64,000 nucleotides of DNA from Siphonodentalium dalli. Taxonomy: Eukaryota > Mollusca > Scaphopoda > Gadilida > Siphonodentaliidae. The notes beneath the pieces are model-generated. The model worked only from the letters and a program-made list of their open reading frames with translations. It did not search any database and had not been told where the DNA came from. The DNA lies in NCBI GenBank assembly GCA_032622095.1, contig CP136065.1, forward strand, positions 36,180,732 through 36,244,731, written 5' to 3'. Both the position numbers and the translations under genes were made by a program. Below, piece by piece: positions 21,692 to 34,334 of the stretch. Within the stretch, counting starts at the first letter, position 1. The number at the start of each line of letters is the position of its first letter.

Positions 21692-22736
21692 ATGCAGGTT
21701 TTTTTCTGAAGGCAATTGGGACCCACTTGCAAAGTTCTATGAAAAACTAGAATGAGGATAATGCACACGAAGGGAGATAACTGTTTTAAATAACCATGCT
21801 GATGAAATGCAATAAAGCCTAATGAAAATAACGAAATTAAAATCACAGAAAATCACTCAACACTCACTAAGTAAATATTAATTAAGGTTCTGCATCCACA
21901 CTTACATGGTACCCACATCACCTGTATGCACAGACACCAATTATGTTTTAGCGCAGTAGGTGACGAGGTGAGTAGCCCTAACAAGTTGAATACATGGTCA
22001 CCCAGCCGCGGTTTTAATAATAATTTCCCATCTACAGTCTGTTCCAATAATCAATAACCAATATAATATTGAAGAATACCCCGACGAAATACATGAAGTT
22101 CTTTGCAATGGCATAAACGGAAATCATAAGTTGTTATCCCCACATAAATCAGTATTTGTTTTGTAATAATGAACAAGTTTTGTTTTATTACTCATATTTT
22201 TATTATAAGAGTAGGGTCCATACATTCCACACCTATCTACCCAGCGATGAACATCAAACATTAATACATGAATATGTATATCTTACAATAGTCATATCTT
22301 GTCCTCGTCAGAATTCGGACGCACCCCATGATATCATGTTATAATATACACATATTGAGTAAATGCTGATAACGGGGCCCTCTTCACTTGATTCGTGCTC
22401 TAAGTTACTCCGTTTATAAGCCTGAACAGTTTATTTTAGTCTTTTATGTCTTTACACATCGATTTGGACACAATTTACATGCATTGGAAAACTCTGCGAT
22501 TGAGGGTTCTTAACCCAACCACCCACCTGGACATTTTATCATTGATTTATTTCGCGACCGCCTGGTCGGTTCGGAATAATCAATTATATCTAGGCATTAA
22601 GTTTTTAAACTATAGCTTCGGTGGTTGTTGCAAATCAATCGCATTGGTCATCTTGGTTGGTGTATTGGTTTGCAGTAATTCGCGCAAACAAGAGACATGT
22701 TCATATACATGTATGTTTGAATCTCGGTGTGACTAA
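21692..22736. other. Intergenic R1-R2, unassigned stretch
   Basis: Only short chance frames. Nothing recognised. Confidence 0.4.
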
Positions 22737-22808
22737 TTACTGCCCGGGCAGGCCAGGGCGTTCCCATGAGCCCGCGGTTAGTATGCTATGATGCATTATG
22801 GTAGTAGG
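22737..22808 (+). repeat. Dimeric satellite fragment, left of LINE
   Basis: Matches the type-2 monomer end of the dimeric satellite (GCATTATGGTAGTAGG, gcccgggc box). It is separated from its continuation at 23829 by the LINE insertion. Confidence 0.65.
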
Positions 22809-23828
22809 ATTGATTGATTGATTGTTTATTTTGTACAATATTTTCAAACATAATGCTGAAAATGAAATATACAGAAATAAACATGAGTATATTGTACAGG
22901 AGCGGCATGGCCAAATAGGCCGTCTTCCTGTCGCCCCTGTTTGGAAATGAAACTTAGAATAGTAAAATGACAACGTGGAGTATAGTAACATCCAAATACA
23001 TGAAAATATGAAGAGAAAAAAAAATTCACGAATTACGTATCCAAACCAATTACATTGTGTACATAGTATGCTGGTATATATACTGGTTGTATCTACTGGT
23101 TATACAAAGCACTGGACAATATTACTCTATCATGAGTGCAGTGCATGAGTATGGCTAAAGTATTATAGTTTTATACTATATGATAAAATAAGAGCCTTTT
23201 TTAAAGATCGCTATTAATTTTGTTCATATCCATCAGTTCTGTTTATAAAGGACAAGGTTACATATTATCCAGCCAAAATGAAAGGTGAACATACCAGGCT
23301 TTTTACTAGGAATTAACAATGTTGGGGCTCATGTCGTGCATTTAGGCATAACTGCACAATATCGACAAAAGGTATTATTGCATTTAATTTTAAACGAGTA
23401 TTGCGACAGATAATTTTTTGTCAATAACGTTTTAAATCGGTTACGAAATTGTATGTTCTTGTAATTTTTGTCCAATCCATTCCATATGTCAGGGGATGTG
23501 TGTTTCGGTAACGTAGAACTAAATGCAGTTATCTGAGTTGATGTTTTCAGACTACCAGCCTGTCGGGTATTAGCAGTTGTATAGTGAAATGTTTCATTGA
23601 ATGATTTGGGAAGATTATCTCTTTTCCAGTCAAAAACGAACGTTTCTGCTTGTAGCTTATATAAGTCTTGAAATTTAAGAATGTTCTCATTCAGATAAAT
23701 TGGTTCTGTATGGCTCCTGTATGATTTGTTGGATATAATTCTATTTGCCCTTTTCTGTTGTTTAAAGATAGTACCTCCTGCATCGGCATGGCCCCAAATT
23801 GTCAAACCATGGATGAGATACATACAAA
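22809..23828 (-). mobile_element. LINE 3' end with (GATT)n tail, inserted in dimeric satellite
   Basis: Minus-strand frame 23329-23865 reads through LQKRANRI-type RT C-terminal sequence: LCMYLIHGLTIWGHADAGG, then KQQKRANRIISNKSYRSHTE and NILKFQDLYKLQAETFVFDW. This is the thumb/C-terminal region typical of jockey-like LINE ORF2 proteins (Y.(I/L)WG..., K(L/Q)QK(R/K)A.R.I). About 500 bp of 3' UTR lead to the GATTGATTGATTG tail at 22809. The 5' end is truncated near 23828. The left breakpoint of the 4.3-kb duplication (22832) falls in the 3' UTR. Confidence 0.8.
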
Positions 23829-24530
23829 GCATAGGTTGTGAAAATTGATTTGCTGTGTCATCCACCGGCGGGTTTATTAACCCTTTAAATGCCGATATTG
23901 ACTAAAAGAACCCGGGAGAGCCCGGGCAGATCCAGAGACTCGATCACACTATATATTGATGAATAATTGTAGACATACACCGATTAAACGTAAATGGTGC
24001 AGATTGACTCACCGTCTCGTTCACGACCGGGTTCATTAACCCCTTAAATGACGATATTGGCTAGAAGAGAGTACGGGAGAGGCCGGGGGCTCCATGGCCC
24101 ACAGGAATTATACTATGACGCCTTATGGTAGTAAGACACACACACTAAGCATATAGTGTCAAAATTTACTTTCTGTGTCATTCACCGGCGGTTTTATTAA
24201 CCCTGTAGCCGATATTGGCTAAAAGAACCAGGGACACACATAGACCGGATCGAACTATATATCGATGACAATGGTAGCGAAGCACTTACTAAACGTAAAC
24301 TGAGAAGATTGACTCGTCATCTCGTTCACGCCCGGGTTCATTTGTCCCTTAAATGACGACATTAACCAGAGAAGCACGAGAGAGCCTGGGTAACCCGGGC
24401 GAACCCATGCGGACAGTATAATATATGATGCCTTGTGGTAGTAGAGTGCATATGTTGTGAAAATTTACTTGCTGTGTCATCCAACGGCGGTGTTATTGGC
24501 CCATTTAACTCGATTTATTATTTGATCCAG
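23829..24530 (+). repeat. Dimeric satellite array (about 155 + 155 bp)
   Basis: Alternating monomers. Type 1 starts CCGGCGG(G/T)TTTATTAACCC and type 2 starts CCGGGTTCATTAACCCCTTA. Starts near 23868, 24028, 24185, 24343 and 24484 give a period of about 155 bp and a dimer of about 310 bp. Each has TTAACCC near its start followed by (C/A)GATATTG(A/G)C. Confidence 0.8.
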
Positions 24531-25130
24531 AGTTTCAAGTCCACTATCCCCGTGCTAAAATATGTTTCAGATTGTTGACCAGATTGTTGAGCAATACGAT
24601 ACGAAACAAATAGTTTTTAGAATTGTATTTTGTGGGCTTAGGTAAACAACTAAATTGACAATTCAATTAACAAATTCGATAAATGTAAAAATTACTAGAT
24701 ATTATTACACGATTAGTTGCTTGAAAACGTAAATGAATAATATCTGACTACCACTTGACATATTCCTAGAGCAACAGAAAAAGTCGGGGGTCACAATTGT
24801 TGGAAGTATATATTGAAGTCAGCGAGATAGTTTGGCGGGAAGTTTTGTCTAATATACTGCTAAATATATCATGATATCTAGGTATAAGCAAAATACACAC
24901 GTAATGTGTCTAAATAACAAATTTACTCTACTGGTGGGATTGGCTATTTACCGCACTCACATAGAGCTCGTGTGGCAAACCACCAACCACATCCGTGGAA
25001 TAAATTTGTTATTCAGAAACAATACGCGTGAATTCTATGTGCGGATCATTAGTGGCTAGTGGGTTGTTTAACAGTCATTGTCATCGGATAATTGATAGTT
25101 TTAATTGATACGATTTAACCCTTGTATATA
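24531..25130. other. Unique-looking spacer between opposite satellite blocks
   Basis: No feature recognised. It is flanked by the dimeric satellite in plus orientation on the left and minus orientation on the right, so it may be the centre of a large foldback structure. Confidence 0.4.
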
Positions 25131-25660
25131 TTGCGTAGACCAATCAGTATAGTTATAAAGGTTCTTTTAGACAATATCGGCATTAAAGGGGTTAATAAAA
25201 CACAGCAAGTAAATTTTCACTCACAACATGTACATCATACTACCTACTAGGTACCATATTATAATGTTTGCATGGCCATTAGTCAGCAATATATAGTGTG
25301 ATCGGGCCTCTGGGTCAGTCCGGTTCTTTTACGAATATATCGGCATTTAGAGTCTTCATAAAACCGGCGGTGGATGACACAAAAATGCTTAGTATGTATC
25401 ATACTACCACGAGGCAGCATACTATACTGTTCACGTGCCCACTTGTCCGCCCGGGCTTGTCCGGGCCATCCTGATCCATTTATGGGGTTAATGAACCCGG
25501 CCGTAAAGAGATGGCGAGTCAATGTTCACAGCCAGTGTTCTTTTAGCCAATATCGGCATTAAAGGGGTTAATAAAACCGGTGATGGGTGACAGGGCAAGT
25601 AAATTTTCACAGCATTTGAATCCTACTACCATAAGGCATCATTTCGGCCAATTTGGCCGG
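25131..25660 (-). repeat. Dimeric satellite array, inverted
   Basis: The same monomers in reverse complement (CAATATCGGCATTAAAGGGG, TTAATAAAACCGG(C/T)G, GGGGTTAATGAACCCGG). It ends with CTACTACCATAAGGCATCAT. Confidence 0.8.
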
Positions 25661-26347
25661 TTACTTCATGTGTGTTTTTCATCTGACGTGTGTGTCGGAA
25701 TAATGATGTGGAGGATTTATGTAAATGTTAGCCCAAACTAGATTTCCAAGTAACGATGGTTTTGTTGTTTATTTTGAGGAATAATACCGCGTCAGATGAA
25801 TTCAGCCCAAATATGTTAACAGTTGTCGTGTAAAACATTCGGCAGTAGGTTAGCATTATTTAGTATTTGTGGATGTCCTTTAACATGGGGGAAATAGACT
25901 ACTGCGCTTGAACGAGCATGTGAATTGTCGTTTTTAATGTATAGCAACTTTATAATCAATAACAGAGGCATTCTCTGTCAAATAAGGTCGCTCTATTTAC
26001 GATACCAATTGGGGAACTTTGTAAATTAAATTACGCCTAAACCAGCGTAAACGTATACCTGCTGCAAATAGAAAAGGTGTCGGAATCGGCGTACTCGCCC
26101 CAGGGCTAACTCGCCCCAATCGACGCGTGCCAACTCGAAATAAAAGGCCAACTCGGAATAAAAGATGCATACGGGGTGTTATATGGCGTTTGGTCCGTTG
26201 TTTCTCAATGAATATTATTGAAATTTGGTGTATATGTCCGGGCTGGGACATGGAATACAACAACGTTTGAATTGTTTTTAAATTTACAAATTTGTTGATT
26301 TTATTCATTTTTTTTTCGTTCTGAAACACACTATAAAGTGTATATAA
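25661..26347. other. Unassigned stretch inside duplication unit
   Basis: A 121-residue minus-strand frame at 25997-26362 is the only long frame. It shows no known motif and is not counted as a gene. Confidence 0.35.
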
Positions 26348-26655
26348 TATAATAACGAACACGAGACATACATAATTTATAAACTGTTAACAAAAGATAT
26401 CAAATTCAATACATGATAAAGATGACTCAGTGGAGTTTATAAAGTGAACATAAAAACATTGAGGTAAAAATCTTTTTAAGGAATGCAACTTTATTTAATG
26501 ATAATAAACACATAAATTAAAATAACAAACATGAGACATACATGATTTATAAACTGTTAACAAAAGATATCAAACTCAATACATGACAAAGATGACTCAG
26601 TGATGTTTATAAAGTGAACATAAAAATATTAAGGTAAAAATCTTTTTAAGCATTA
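26348..26655 (+). repeat. 170-bp direct repeat, two copies
   Basis: Blocks ATTTATAAACTGTTAACAAA, AGATATCAAA(T/C)TCAATACA and GATGACTCAGTG recur 170 bp apart (about 26361 and 26531). Confidence 0.85.
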
Positions 26656-26900
26656 CTAAACCGTTTAGCACAGTCCACTTCACTCATCCGATCATCACCA
26701 AACTTCATATTTATCTTGATATTGATCTATCAGATGAGAGCTATCAAATATTTTTTTAATTTTATAGGAAAAAATGGTCGCCAGCGGCCATATTGCATTT
26801 ACGTTATATGTTATCGCGTCATGTCGATATCTAGTATTACTTAGAAATTTCACCTTTCCAGATTCATAATTGCTCCATTGACTGTAACAGATGGAATTAT
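26656..26900 (+). repeat. Dispersed repeat (CCGATCATCACCA family)
   Basis: CATCCGATCATCACCAAACT, a GATCTATCAGATGAGAGCTA block and GTCGCCAGCGGCCATATTGC. Diverged relatives lie at about 31990-32110 and 32150-32360, and again in the second duplication copy (30993-31237). Confidence 0.6.
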
Positions 26901-27168
26901 TCCCCTCTTCGGATAGAGTGTCACTGAAACTTTATTTTGTCAGACTGTCTGTATAGTCACTGATTATATATGGCAATAATCTGTAATAAGATGTAGCACT
27001 ATTTTATTTTATATTTACATGCAGTGCTGTTTTTATACAACAATTCTAATCCCCCCTAGATCATCATGTGATCGACCATACATCGCGCGAGGACCTGGTT
27101 CAATTAAGGGGGGTTTTATGGATAACTTCTGTCCTCAAGCTAGATTATACTTATGACATTTAATGGCA

Positions 27169-28165
27169 TGTACAATATTTTCAAACATAATGCTGAAAAT
27201 GAAATATACAGAAATAAACATGAGTATATTGTACAGGAGCGGCATGGCCAAATAGGCCGTCTTCCTGTCGCCCCTGTTTGGAAATGAAACTTAGAATAGT
27301 AAAATGACAACGTGGAGTATAGTAACATCCAAATACATGAAAATATGAAGAGAAAAAAAAATTCACGAATTACGTATCCAAACCAATTACATTGTGTACA
27401 TAGTATGCTGGTATATATACTGGTTGTATCTACTGGTTATACAAAGCACTGGACAATATTACTCTATCATGAGTGCAGTGCATGAGTATGGCTAAAGTAT
27501 TATAGTTTTATACTATATGATAAAATAAGAGCCTTTTTTAAAGATCGCTATTAATTTTGTTCATATCCATCAGTTCTGTTTATAAAGGACAAGGTTACAT
27601 ATTATCCAGCCAAAATGAAAGGTGAACATACCAGGCTTTTTACTAGGAATTAACAATGTTGGGGCTCATGTCGTGCATTTAGGCATAACTGCACAATATC
27701 GACAAAAGGTATTATTGCATTTAATTTTAAACGAGTATTGCGACAGATAATTTTTTGTCAATAACGTTTTAAATCGGTTACGAAATTGTATGTTCTTGTA
27801 ATTTTTGTCCAATCCATTCCATATGTCAGGGGATGTGTGTTTCGGTAACGTAGAACTAAATGCAGTTATCTGAGTTGATGTTTTCAGACTACCAGCCTGT
27901 CGGGTATTAGCAGTTGTATAGTGAAATGTTTCATTGAATGATTTGGGAAGATTATCTCTTTTCCAGTCAAAAACGAACGTTTCTGCTTGTAGCTTATATA
28001 AGTCTTGAAATTTAAGAATGTTCTCATTCAGATAAATTGGTTCTGTATGGCTCCTGTATGATTTGTTGGATATAATTCTATTTGCCCTTTTCTGTTGTTT
28101 AAAGATAGTACCTCCTGCATCGGCATGGCCCCAAATTGTCAAACCATGGATGAGATACATACAAA
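27169..28165 (-). mobile_element. LINE 3' end, second copy by duplication
   Basis: Same LINE fragment as 22832-23828, carried by the tandem duplication. The RT C-terminal frame is at 27666-28202. Confidence 0.8.
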
Positions 28166-28867
28166 GCATAGGTTGTGAAAATTGATTTGCTGTGTCATCC
28201 ACCGGCGGGTTTATTAACCCTTTAAATGCCGATATTGACTAAAAGAACCCGGGAGAGCCCGGGCAGATCCAGAGACTCGATCACACTATATATTGATGAA
28301 TAATTGTAGACATACACCGATTAAACGTAAATGGTGCAGATTGACTCACCGTCTCGTTCACGACCGGGTTCATTAACCCCTTAAATGACGATATTGGCTA
28401 GAAGAGAGTACGGGAGAGGCCGGGGGCTCCATGGCCCACAGGAAGTATACTATGACGCCTTATGGTAGTAAGACACACACACTAAGCATATAGTGTCAAA
28501 ATTTACTTTCTGTGTCATTCACCGGCGGTTTTATTAACCCTGTAGCCGATATTGGCTAAAAGAACCAGGGACACACATAGACCGGATCGAACTATATATC
28601 GATGACAATGGTAGCGAAGCACTTACTAAACGTAAACTGAGAAGATTGACTCGTCATCTCGTTCACGCCCGGGTTCATTTGTCCCTTAAATGACGACATT
28701 AACCAGAGAAGCACGAGAGAGCCTGGGTAACCCGGGCGAACCCATGCGGACAGTATAATATATGATGCCTTGTGGTAGTAGAGTGCATATGTTGTGAAAA
28801 TTTACTTGCTGTGTCATCCAACGGCGGTGTTATTGGCCCATTTAACTCGATTTATTATTTGATCCAG
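28166..28867 (+). repeat. Dimeric satellite array, second copy by duplication
   Basis: Corresponds to 23829-24530 shifted by 4337. Confidence 0.8.
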
Positions 28868-29467
28868 AGTTTCAAGTCCACTATCCCCGTGCTAAAATAT
28901 GTTTCAGATTGTTGACCAGATTGTTGAGCAATACGATACGAAACAAATAGTTTTTAGAATTGTATTTTGTGGGCTTAGGTAAACAACTAAATTGACAATT
29001 CAATTAACAAATTCGATAAATGTAAAAATTACTAGATATTATTACACGATTAGTTGCTTGAAAACGTAAATGAATAATATCTGACTACCACTTGACATAT
29101 TCCTAGAGCAACAGAAAAAGTCGGGGGTCGTTATTGTTGGAAGTATATATTGAAGTCAGCGAGATAGTTTGGCGGGAAGTTTTGTCTAATATACTGCTAA
29201 ATATATCATGATATCTAGGTATAAGCAAAATACACACGTAATGTGTCTAAATAACAAATTTACTCTACTGGTGGGATTGGCTATTTACCGCACTCACATA
29301 GAGCTCGTGTGGCAAACCACCAACCACATCCGTGGAATAAATTTGTTATTCAGAAACAATACGCGTGAATTCTATGTGCGGATCATTAGTGGCTAGTGGG
29401 TTGTTTAACAGTCATTGTCATCGGATAATTGATAGTTTTAATTGATACGATTTAACCCTTGTATATA

Positions 29468-29997
29468 TTGCGTAGACCAATCAGTATAGTTATAAAGGTT
29501 CTTTTAGACAATATCGGCATTAAAGGGGTTAATAAAACACAGCAAGTAAATTTTCACTCACAACATGTACATCATACTACCTACTAGGTACCATATTATA
29601 ATGTTTGCATGGCCATTAGTCAGCAATATATAGTGTGATCGGGCCTCTGGGTCAGTCCGGTTCTTTTACGAATATATCGGCATTTAGAGTCTTCATAAAA
29701 CCGGCGGTGGATGACACAAAAATGCTTAGTATGTATCATACTACCACGAGGCAGCATACTATACTGTTCACGTGCCCACTTGTCCGCCCGGGCTTGTCCG
29801 GGCCATCCTGATCCATTTATGGGGTTAATGAACCCGGCCGTAAAGAGATGGCGAGTCAATGTTCACAGCCAGTGTTCTTTTAGCCAATATCGGCATTAAA
29901 GGGGTTAATAAAACCGGTGATGGGTGACAGGGCAAGTAAATTTTCACAGCATTTGAATCCTACTACCATAAGGCATCATTTCGGCCAATTTGGCCGG
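29468..29997 (-). repeat. Inverted dimeric satellite, second copy by duplication
   Basis: Corresponds to 25131-25660 shifted by 4337. Confidence 0.8.
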
Positions 29998-30684
29998 TTA
30001 CTTCATGTGTGTTTTTCATCTGACGTGTGTGTCGGAATAATGATGTGGAGGATTTATGTAAATGTTAGCCCAAACTAGATTTCCAAGTAACGATGGTTTT
30101 GTTGTTTATTTTGAGGAATAATACCGCGTCAGATGAATTCAGCCCAAATATGTTAACAGTTGTCGTGTAAAACATTCGGCAGTAGGTTAGCATTATTTAG
30201 TATTTGTGGATGTCCTTTAACATGGGGGAAATAGACTACTGCGCTTGAACGAGCATGTGAATTGTCGTTTTTAATGTATAGCAACTTTATAATCAATAAC
30301 AGAGGCATTCTCTGTCAAATAAGGTCGCTCTATTTACGATACCAATTGGGGAACTTTGTAAATTAAATTACGCCTAAACCAGCGTAAACGTATACCTGCT
30401 GCAAATAGAAAAGGTGTCGGAATCGGCGTACTCGCCCCAGGGCTAACTCGCCCCAATCGACGCGTGCCAACTCGAAATAAAAGGCCAACTCGGAATAAAA
30501 GATGCATACGGGGTGTTATATGGCGTTTGGTCCGTTGTTTCTCAATGAATATTATTGAAATTTGGTGTATATGTCCGGGCTGGGACATGGAATACAACAA
30601 CGTTTGAATTGTTTTTAAATTTACAAATTTGTTGATTTTATTCATTTTTTTTTCGTTCTGAAACACACTATAAAGTGTATATAA

Positions 30685-30992
30685 TATAATAACGAACACG
30701 AGACATACATAATTTATAAACTGTTAACAAAAGATATCAAATTCAATACATGATAAAGATGACTCAGTGGAGTTTATAAAGTGAACATAAAAACATTGAG
30801 GTAAGAATCTTTTTAAGGAATGCAACTTTATTTAATGATAATAAACACATAAATTAAAATAACAAACATGAGACATACATGATTTATAAACTGTTAACAA
30901 AAGATATCAAACTCAATACATGACAAAGATGACTCAGTGATGTTTATAAAGTGAACATAAAAATATTAAGGTAAAAATCTTTTTAAGCATTA
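30685..30992 (+). repeat. 170-bp direct repeat, second copy by duplication
   Basis: Corresponds to 26348-26655 shifted by 4337. Confidence 0.85.
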
Positions 30993-31985
30993 CTAAACCG
31001 TTTAGCACAGTCCACTTCACTCATCCGATCATCACCAAACTTCATATTTATCTTGATATTGATCTATCAGATGAGAGCTATCAAATATTTTTTTAATTTT
31101 ATAGGAAAAAATGGTCGCCAGCGGCCATATTGCATTTACGTTATATGTTATCGCGTCATGTCGATATCTAGTATTACTTAGAAATTTCACCTTTCCAGAT
31201 TCATAATTGCTCCATTGACTGTAACAGATGGAATTATTCCCCTCTTCGGATAGAGTGTCACTGAAACTTTATTTTGTCAGACTGTCTGTATAGTCACTGA
31301 TTATATATGGCAATAATCTGTAATAAGATGTAGCACTATTTTATTTTATATTTACATGCAGTGCTGTTTTTATACAACAATTCTAATCCCCCCTAGATCA
31401 TCATGTGATCGACCATACATCGCGCGAGGACCTGGTTCAATTAAGGGGGGTTTTATGGATAACTTCTGTCCTCAAGCTAGATTATACTTATGACATTTAA
31501 TGGCATGTTTCTAACGTGGAGGGTTAGATATGCTTGAGACACCACCACTCTTCAATTCACACCAAGTTCTCAGCTGTCATATTCGGATATTAGAACCCAT
31601 AGCCATGATATATGGTTTATTTTGTGTATACTAGTAATATTGTTATGTTCAGTACCTTTATATACCAGTACTGTGTATAACAATGCATATAAATTAATCC
31701 ATGTATACATGTATATTGATTCAACGGATTCAGTGGTTTTGTCCATCAGTCTATCAAATTTGCGGGGAAAACATGGCCACAAGCAGTACACCCTGTTAAA
31801 TTTCGAATTTGAATCAATTGGCGAACCCTGCAGCCAGCTTTTATTGGAGAACTTTTTCTCATGTGGATAGTTTGGGTCACCGCTAGATGTGAGCCATGTT
31901 TTGTTCTCAAGCTGTCCTTGTGAAGACATCACTGCCAGCGGTGATCTTGAATTTTACTATTTTTATGGCTAAATAATTTGGTTGA

Positions 31986-32365
31986 TCCTACAGACGACAT
32001 CCCTTGTCCGATCGTCACCAGATTCCACAATGATCTTCTGGATAACCAGGGTGAGAGTAATCTAATTTTCCCGAATTTCGTTAAAAAACATTACCACAGG
32101 CAGCAATTTGGTATCTTACTGTTTGCTCCTCTTTTGCTTGACTGAATTGTTTAGCAACTGTACAGTCATATCCCTCATCTGATAGTCACCACACTTTATA
32201 TTGATCTTCGGGCTGACAACTAGATGGGAGCTATCGAATGCTTTGAATTTTTTTGGAAAACATTGTCGCCAGCAGTCATCTTCTATTTTGGTTTTTATAT
32301 ACATGTATATCTCTTCATTCGGATAGCCAGTATTACGTAGGTACTTCAACTTTCCGCATTCCTGT
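31986..32365 (+). repeat. Two diverged CCGATC-type repeat units
   Basis: GTCCGATCGTCACCAGATTC with TGATCTTCTGGATAACC (about 31999), then CTGATAGTCACCACACTTTA with GATGGGAGCTATCGAATGC (about 32178). Both end in an AAAACATT...C(G/A)C(C/A)(A/G)GCAG block like that of the repeat at 26656-26900. Confidence 0.55.
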
Positions 32366-32544
32366 CATCATTTGAAATATAAAAATTTACCTGATACCAT
32401 GCACCCTTCAAAATTTGTTTCGTCGTGTCTATTTTAATGACCCGTATGGTAATATTGATACAGATATATTTGTCAAACATTTCTTTGTACAATATACAGG
32501 TATTTAGTTTGTAACTAAATCTAGAAATATATAATAGTCGCTGG

Positions 32545-33010
32545 TGGACCCTACTTCGTCCGGGATGTTCCCCTCTGATTTTCGGAGAATTGCTCGATTT
32601 AACCTTGAATTGACCATTTTAAAGGTGAACGTCATGTCGGGTCACGATTTGACCCGTCCAAAACACTCCCCGGACAAAAGTCACGACAAAAGTACCCGTC
32701 GAAATCCGCCCGGCTTTACCCGATTTGACCTTGAATTGACAATTTTGAATGTCAAGATCAGGTCAGGGTCATAATTTGACCCACCCGAAACACTCCTGGG
32801 ACAAAAGTAACAGTAGGTATTATATTTCGTTGAAATACTTCCGTTTTACCAGATTTGACCTTGAATTGATCTTTTTGAATGTCAAAGTCAGGTCGGGATC
32901 AAGATTTGACCCGTCCAAAATACTCCCTGGAAATAATTTCCCCTAGGTATCAAATTTCGTCCAATCTGTCCGGCAGTTTTTCCGGCCATAGCTAACAGAC
33001 AAACAGACAG
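32545..33010 (+). repeat. Three tandem units of about 125 bp plus ACAGACA tail
   Basis: Three successive copies of a block containing GATTT(A/G)ACCTTGAATTGA, (G)TCGGG(T/A)(C)A and TTTGACCC(G/A)(T/C)CC, near 32598, 32719 and 32850. It ends in GACAAACAGACAGACAAATG, like the tail of many invertebrate LINE/SINE elements. Confidence 0.75.
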
Positions 33011-33033
33011 ACAAATGTTCAAAATATATATTA

Positions 33034-33350
33034 AACTAGCTGATGTACTCGACTTCGTTCGGGCTATTTAGGGATTTATTTTTGTGATCGCCTCCATCTG
33101 GACAGTACCCAGTATATACAGCGTCTGGCCAAACTATTGTTCAATTAGTCCAGAAACATGCCTACATCAGCACGTTCGAGAACATGGTCCCACGTGAAAT
33201 TGGACCCGCCCATATTGCTCCCGGGATCGAAGTAGTCCTACACACAAATTTTTAGTCCGATCGGTCAAGGTCCAGAAACATGCCTATGAGCGAGGTCAAG
33301 TTGACACGTTAAATACCAAATCCGAGTCGGATCAGTCGAGCAGTGTTAGA
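33034..33350 (+). repeat. Dispersed repeat (family shared with 10619-10870)
   Basis: Same block order as 10619-10870 (TTCGTTCGGGCTATTTAGGG, GATCGCCTCCATCTGG, TACAGCGTCTGGCC). It is followed by a CACATACA-rich tail to about 33400. Confidence 0.7.
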
Positions 33351-33479
33351 GTCTATAACACATACACACGTGCATTCATGCATACACACATACATACAGA
33401 CAGGTGTTCCAAAATGTATAATCGATAGCTACAACAATTCTATGGTAGATAGTTCACGGCCGACCTGATGCATGCATCT

Positions 33480-34030
33480 TAGTTTTCTTGTATTTATACT
33501 ATCCACTGGTCCAGAGTGGCGTCCGGGCTTGCCCGAGCTCTCTCGTGATCTTCTAACCTATACCGTGTGTGTGTGTGATCTGGTCTCTGGGCCAATATCG
33601 GAATTTAAAGAGTTAATAAAACCGGCGGTGGTTGACACAACAAATAAACGTTCGCAACCTATACTTAGTATGTATACCATGGCATAATGCGTCATATTAT
33701 GTTCTCCACTGGCCCATGGGGCTGCCCGGGCTTGCCCAGGATCTCCTGTGCTCTTCTGGCACATATCATCATTTAAGGGGTTAATGAAACCGTCCATGAA
33801 CGAGATGGCGAGTCAGTCTTCACAGTTTACGTTTTGTAAATCTCTCGCTACCATTAGTCATCAATGTATAGTGTGATCCGGTAGCTGTGTCTGCCCCCGG
33901 GCTCATCCGGGTTCTTTTATTCTATATTGGCATTCAAAGGGTTAATAAACCCGCCGGTGGATGACACAGCGCGTCAATTTTCATAGTCTATGCTTATATT
34001 GTATCCTACTACCATAAGGCATCATGTTAG
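33480..34030 (-). repeat. Dimeric satellite, diverged third locus
   Basis: Reverse-orientation monomers outside the 4.3-kb duplication (GTTAATAAAACCGGCGGTGG, GGGGTTAATGAAACCGTCC, GGTTAATAAACCCGCCGGTG, ACTACCATAAGGCATCATG). It is more diverged from the others than they are from each other. Confidence 0.75.
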
Positions 34031-34334
34031 ACTGTCCGCGGGCCCTAGGTGCCTCGGCAATAACTAGTCACACTCTTAAATCCTACATGCGGATAACGGT
34101 CCATGCCGGATCCATGCTTTGCTGTACCGCTTGCTCTTAGGCCTCGTTGTCGATTTTCGTTCAAACCCCCCCCACATTCAGGCCCCTCCCAAGGCCTGAG
34201 TTCTACTAAGCCATACCTGCTTGATTCAGCATCCATTCTTTGTGCATCTGGTGTATCGACAACACCATATCTATTTTCATAGGTTAATAAATGAGCGATG
34301 GGCCTCTGTATATATAAGTCAAATGTACTATGGA

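Larger units (their letters stand above)
22832..27168 (+). repeat. 4337-bp tandem duplication, copy 1
   Basis: Every base from 22832 recurs at +4337. Only about five substitutions were noticed (for example at about 24107, at about 24791-24796, and at about 26467). Copy 1 starts at TGTACAATATTTTC inside the LINE 3' UTR and ends at TTAATGGCA before the next TGT. All reading frames inside occur twice for this reason. Confidence 0.97.
27169..31505 (+). repeat. 4337-bp tandem duplication, copy 2
   Basis: Repeats 22832-27168 base for base with about five differences. It begins in the LINE 3' UTR, so it lacks the GATT tail. The trinucleotide TGT is present at the start of copy 1 (22832), at the junction (27169) and after copy 2 (31506), a 3-bp microhomology at the breakpoint. 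Confidence 0.97.

Noticed and set aside
25997-26362. 121-residue minus-strand open frame (also at 30334-30699) as a gene
   Set aside because: Low-complexity composition, no motif, and seen twice only because the 4337-bp unit is duplicated.
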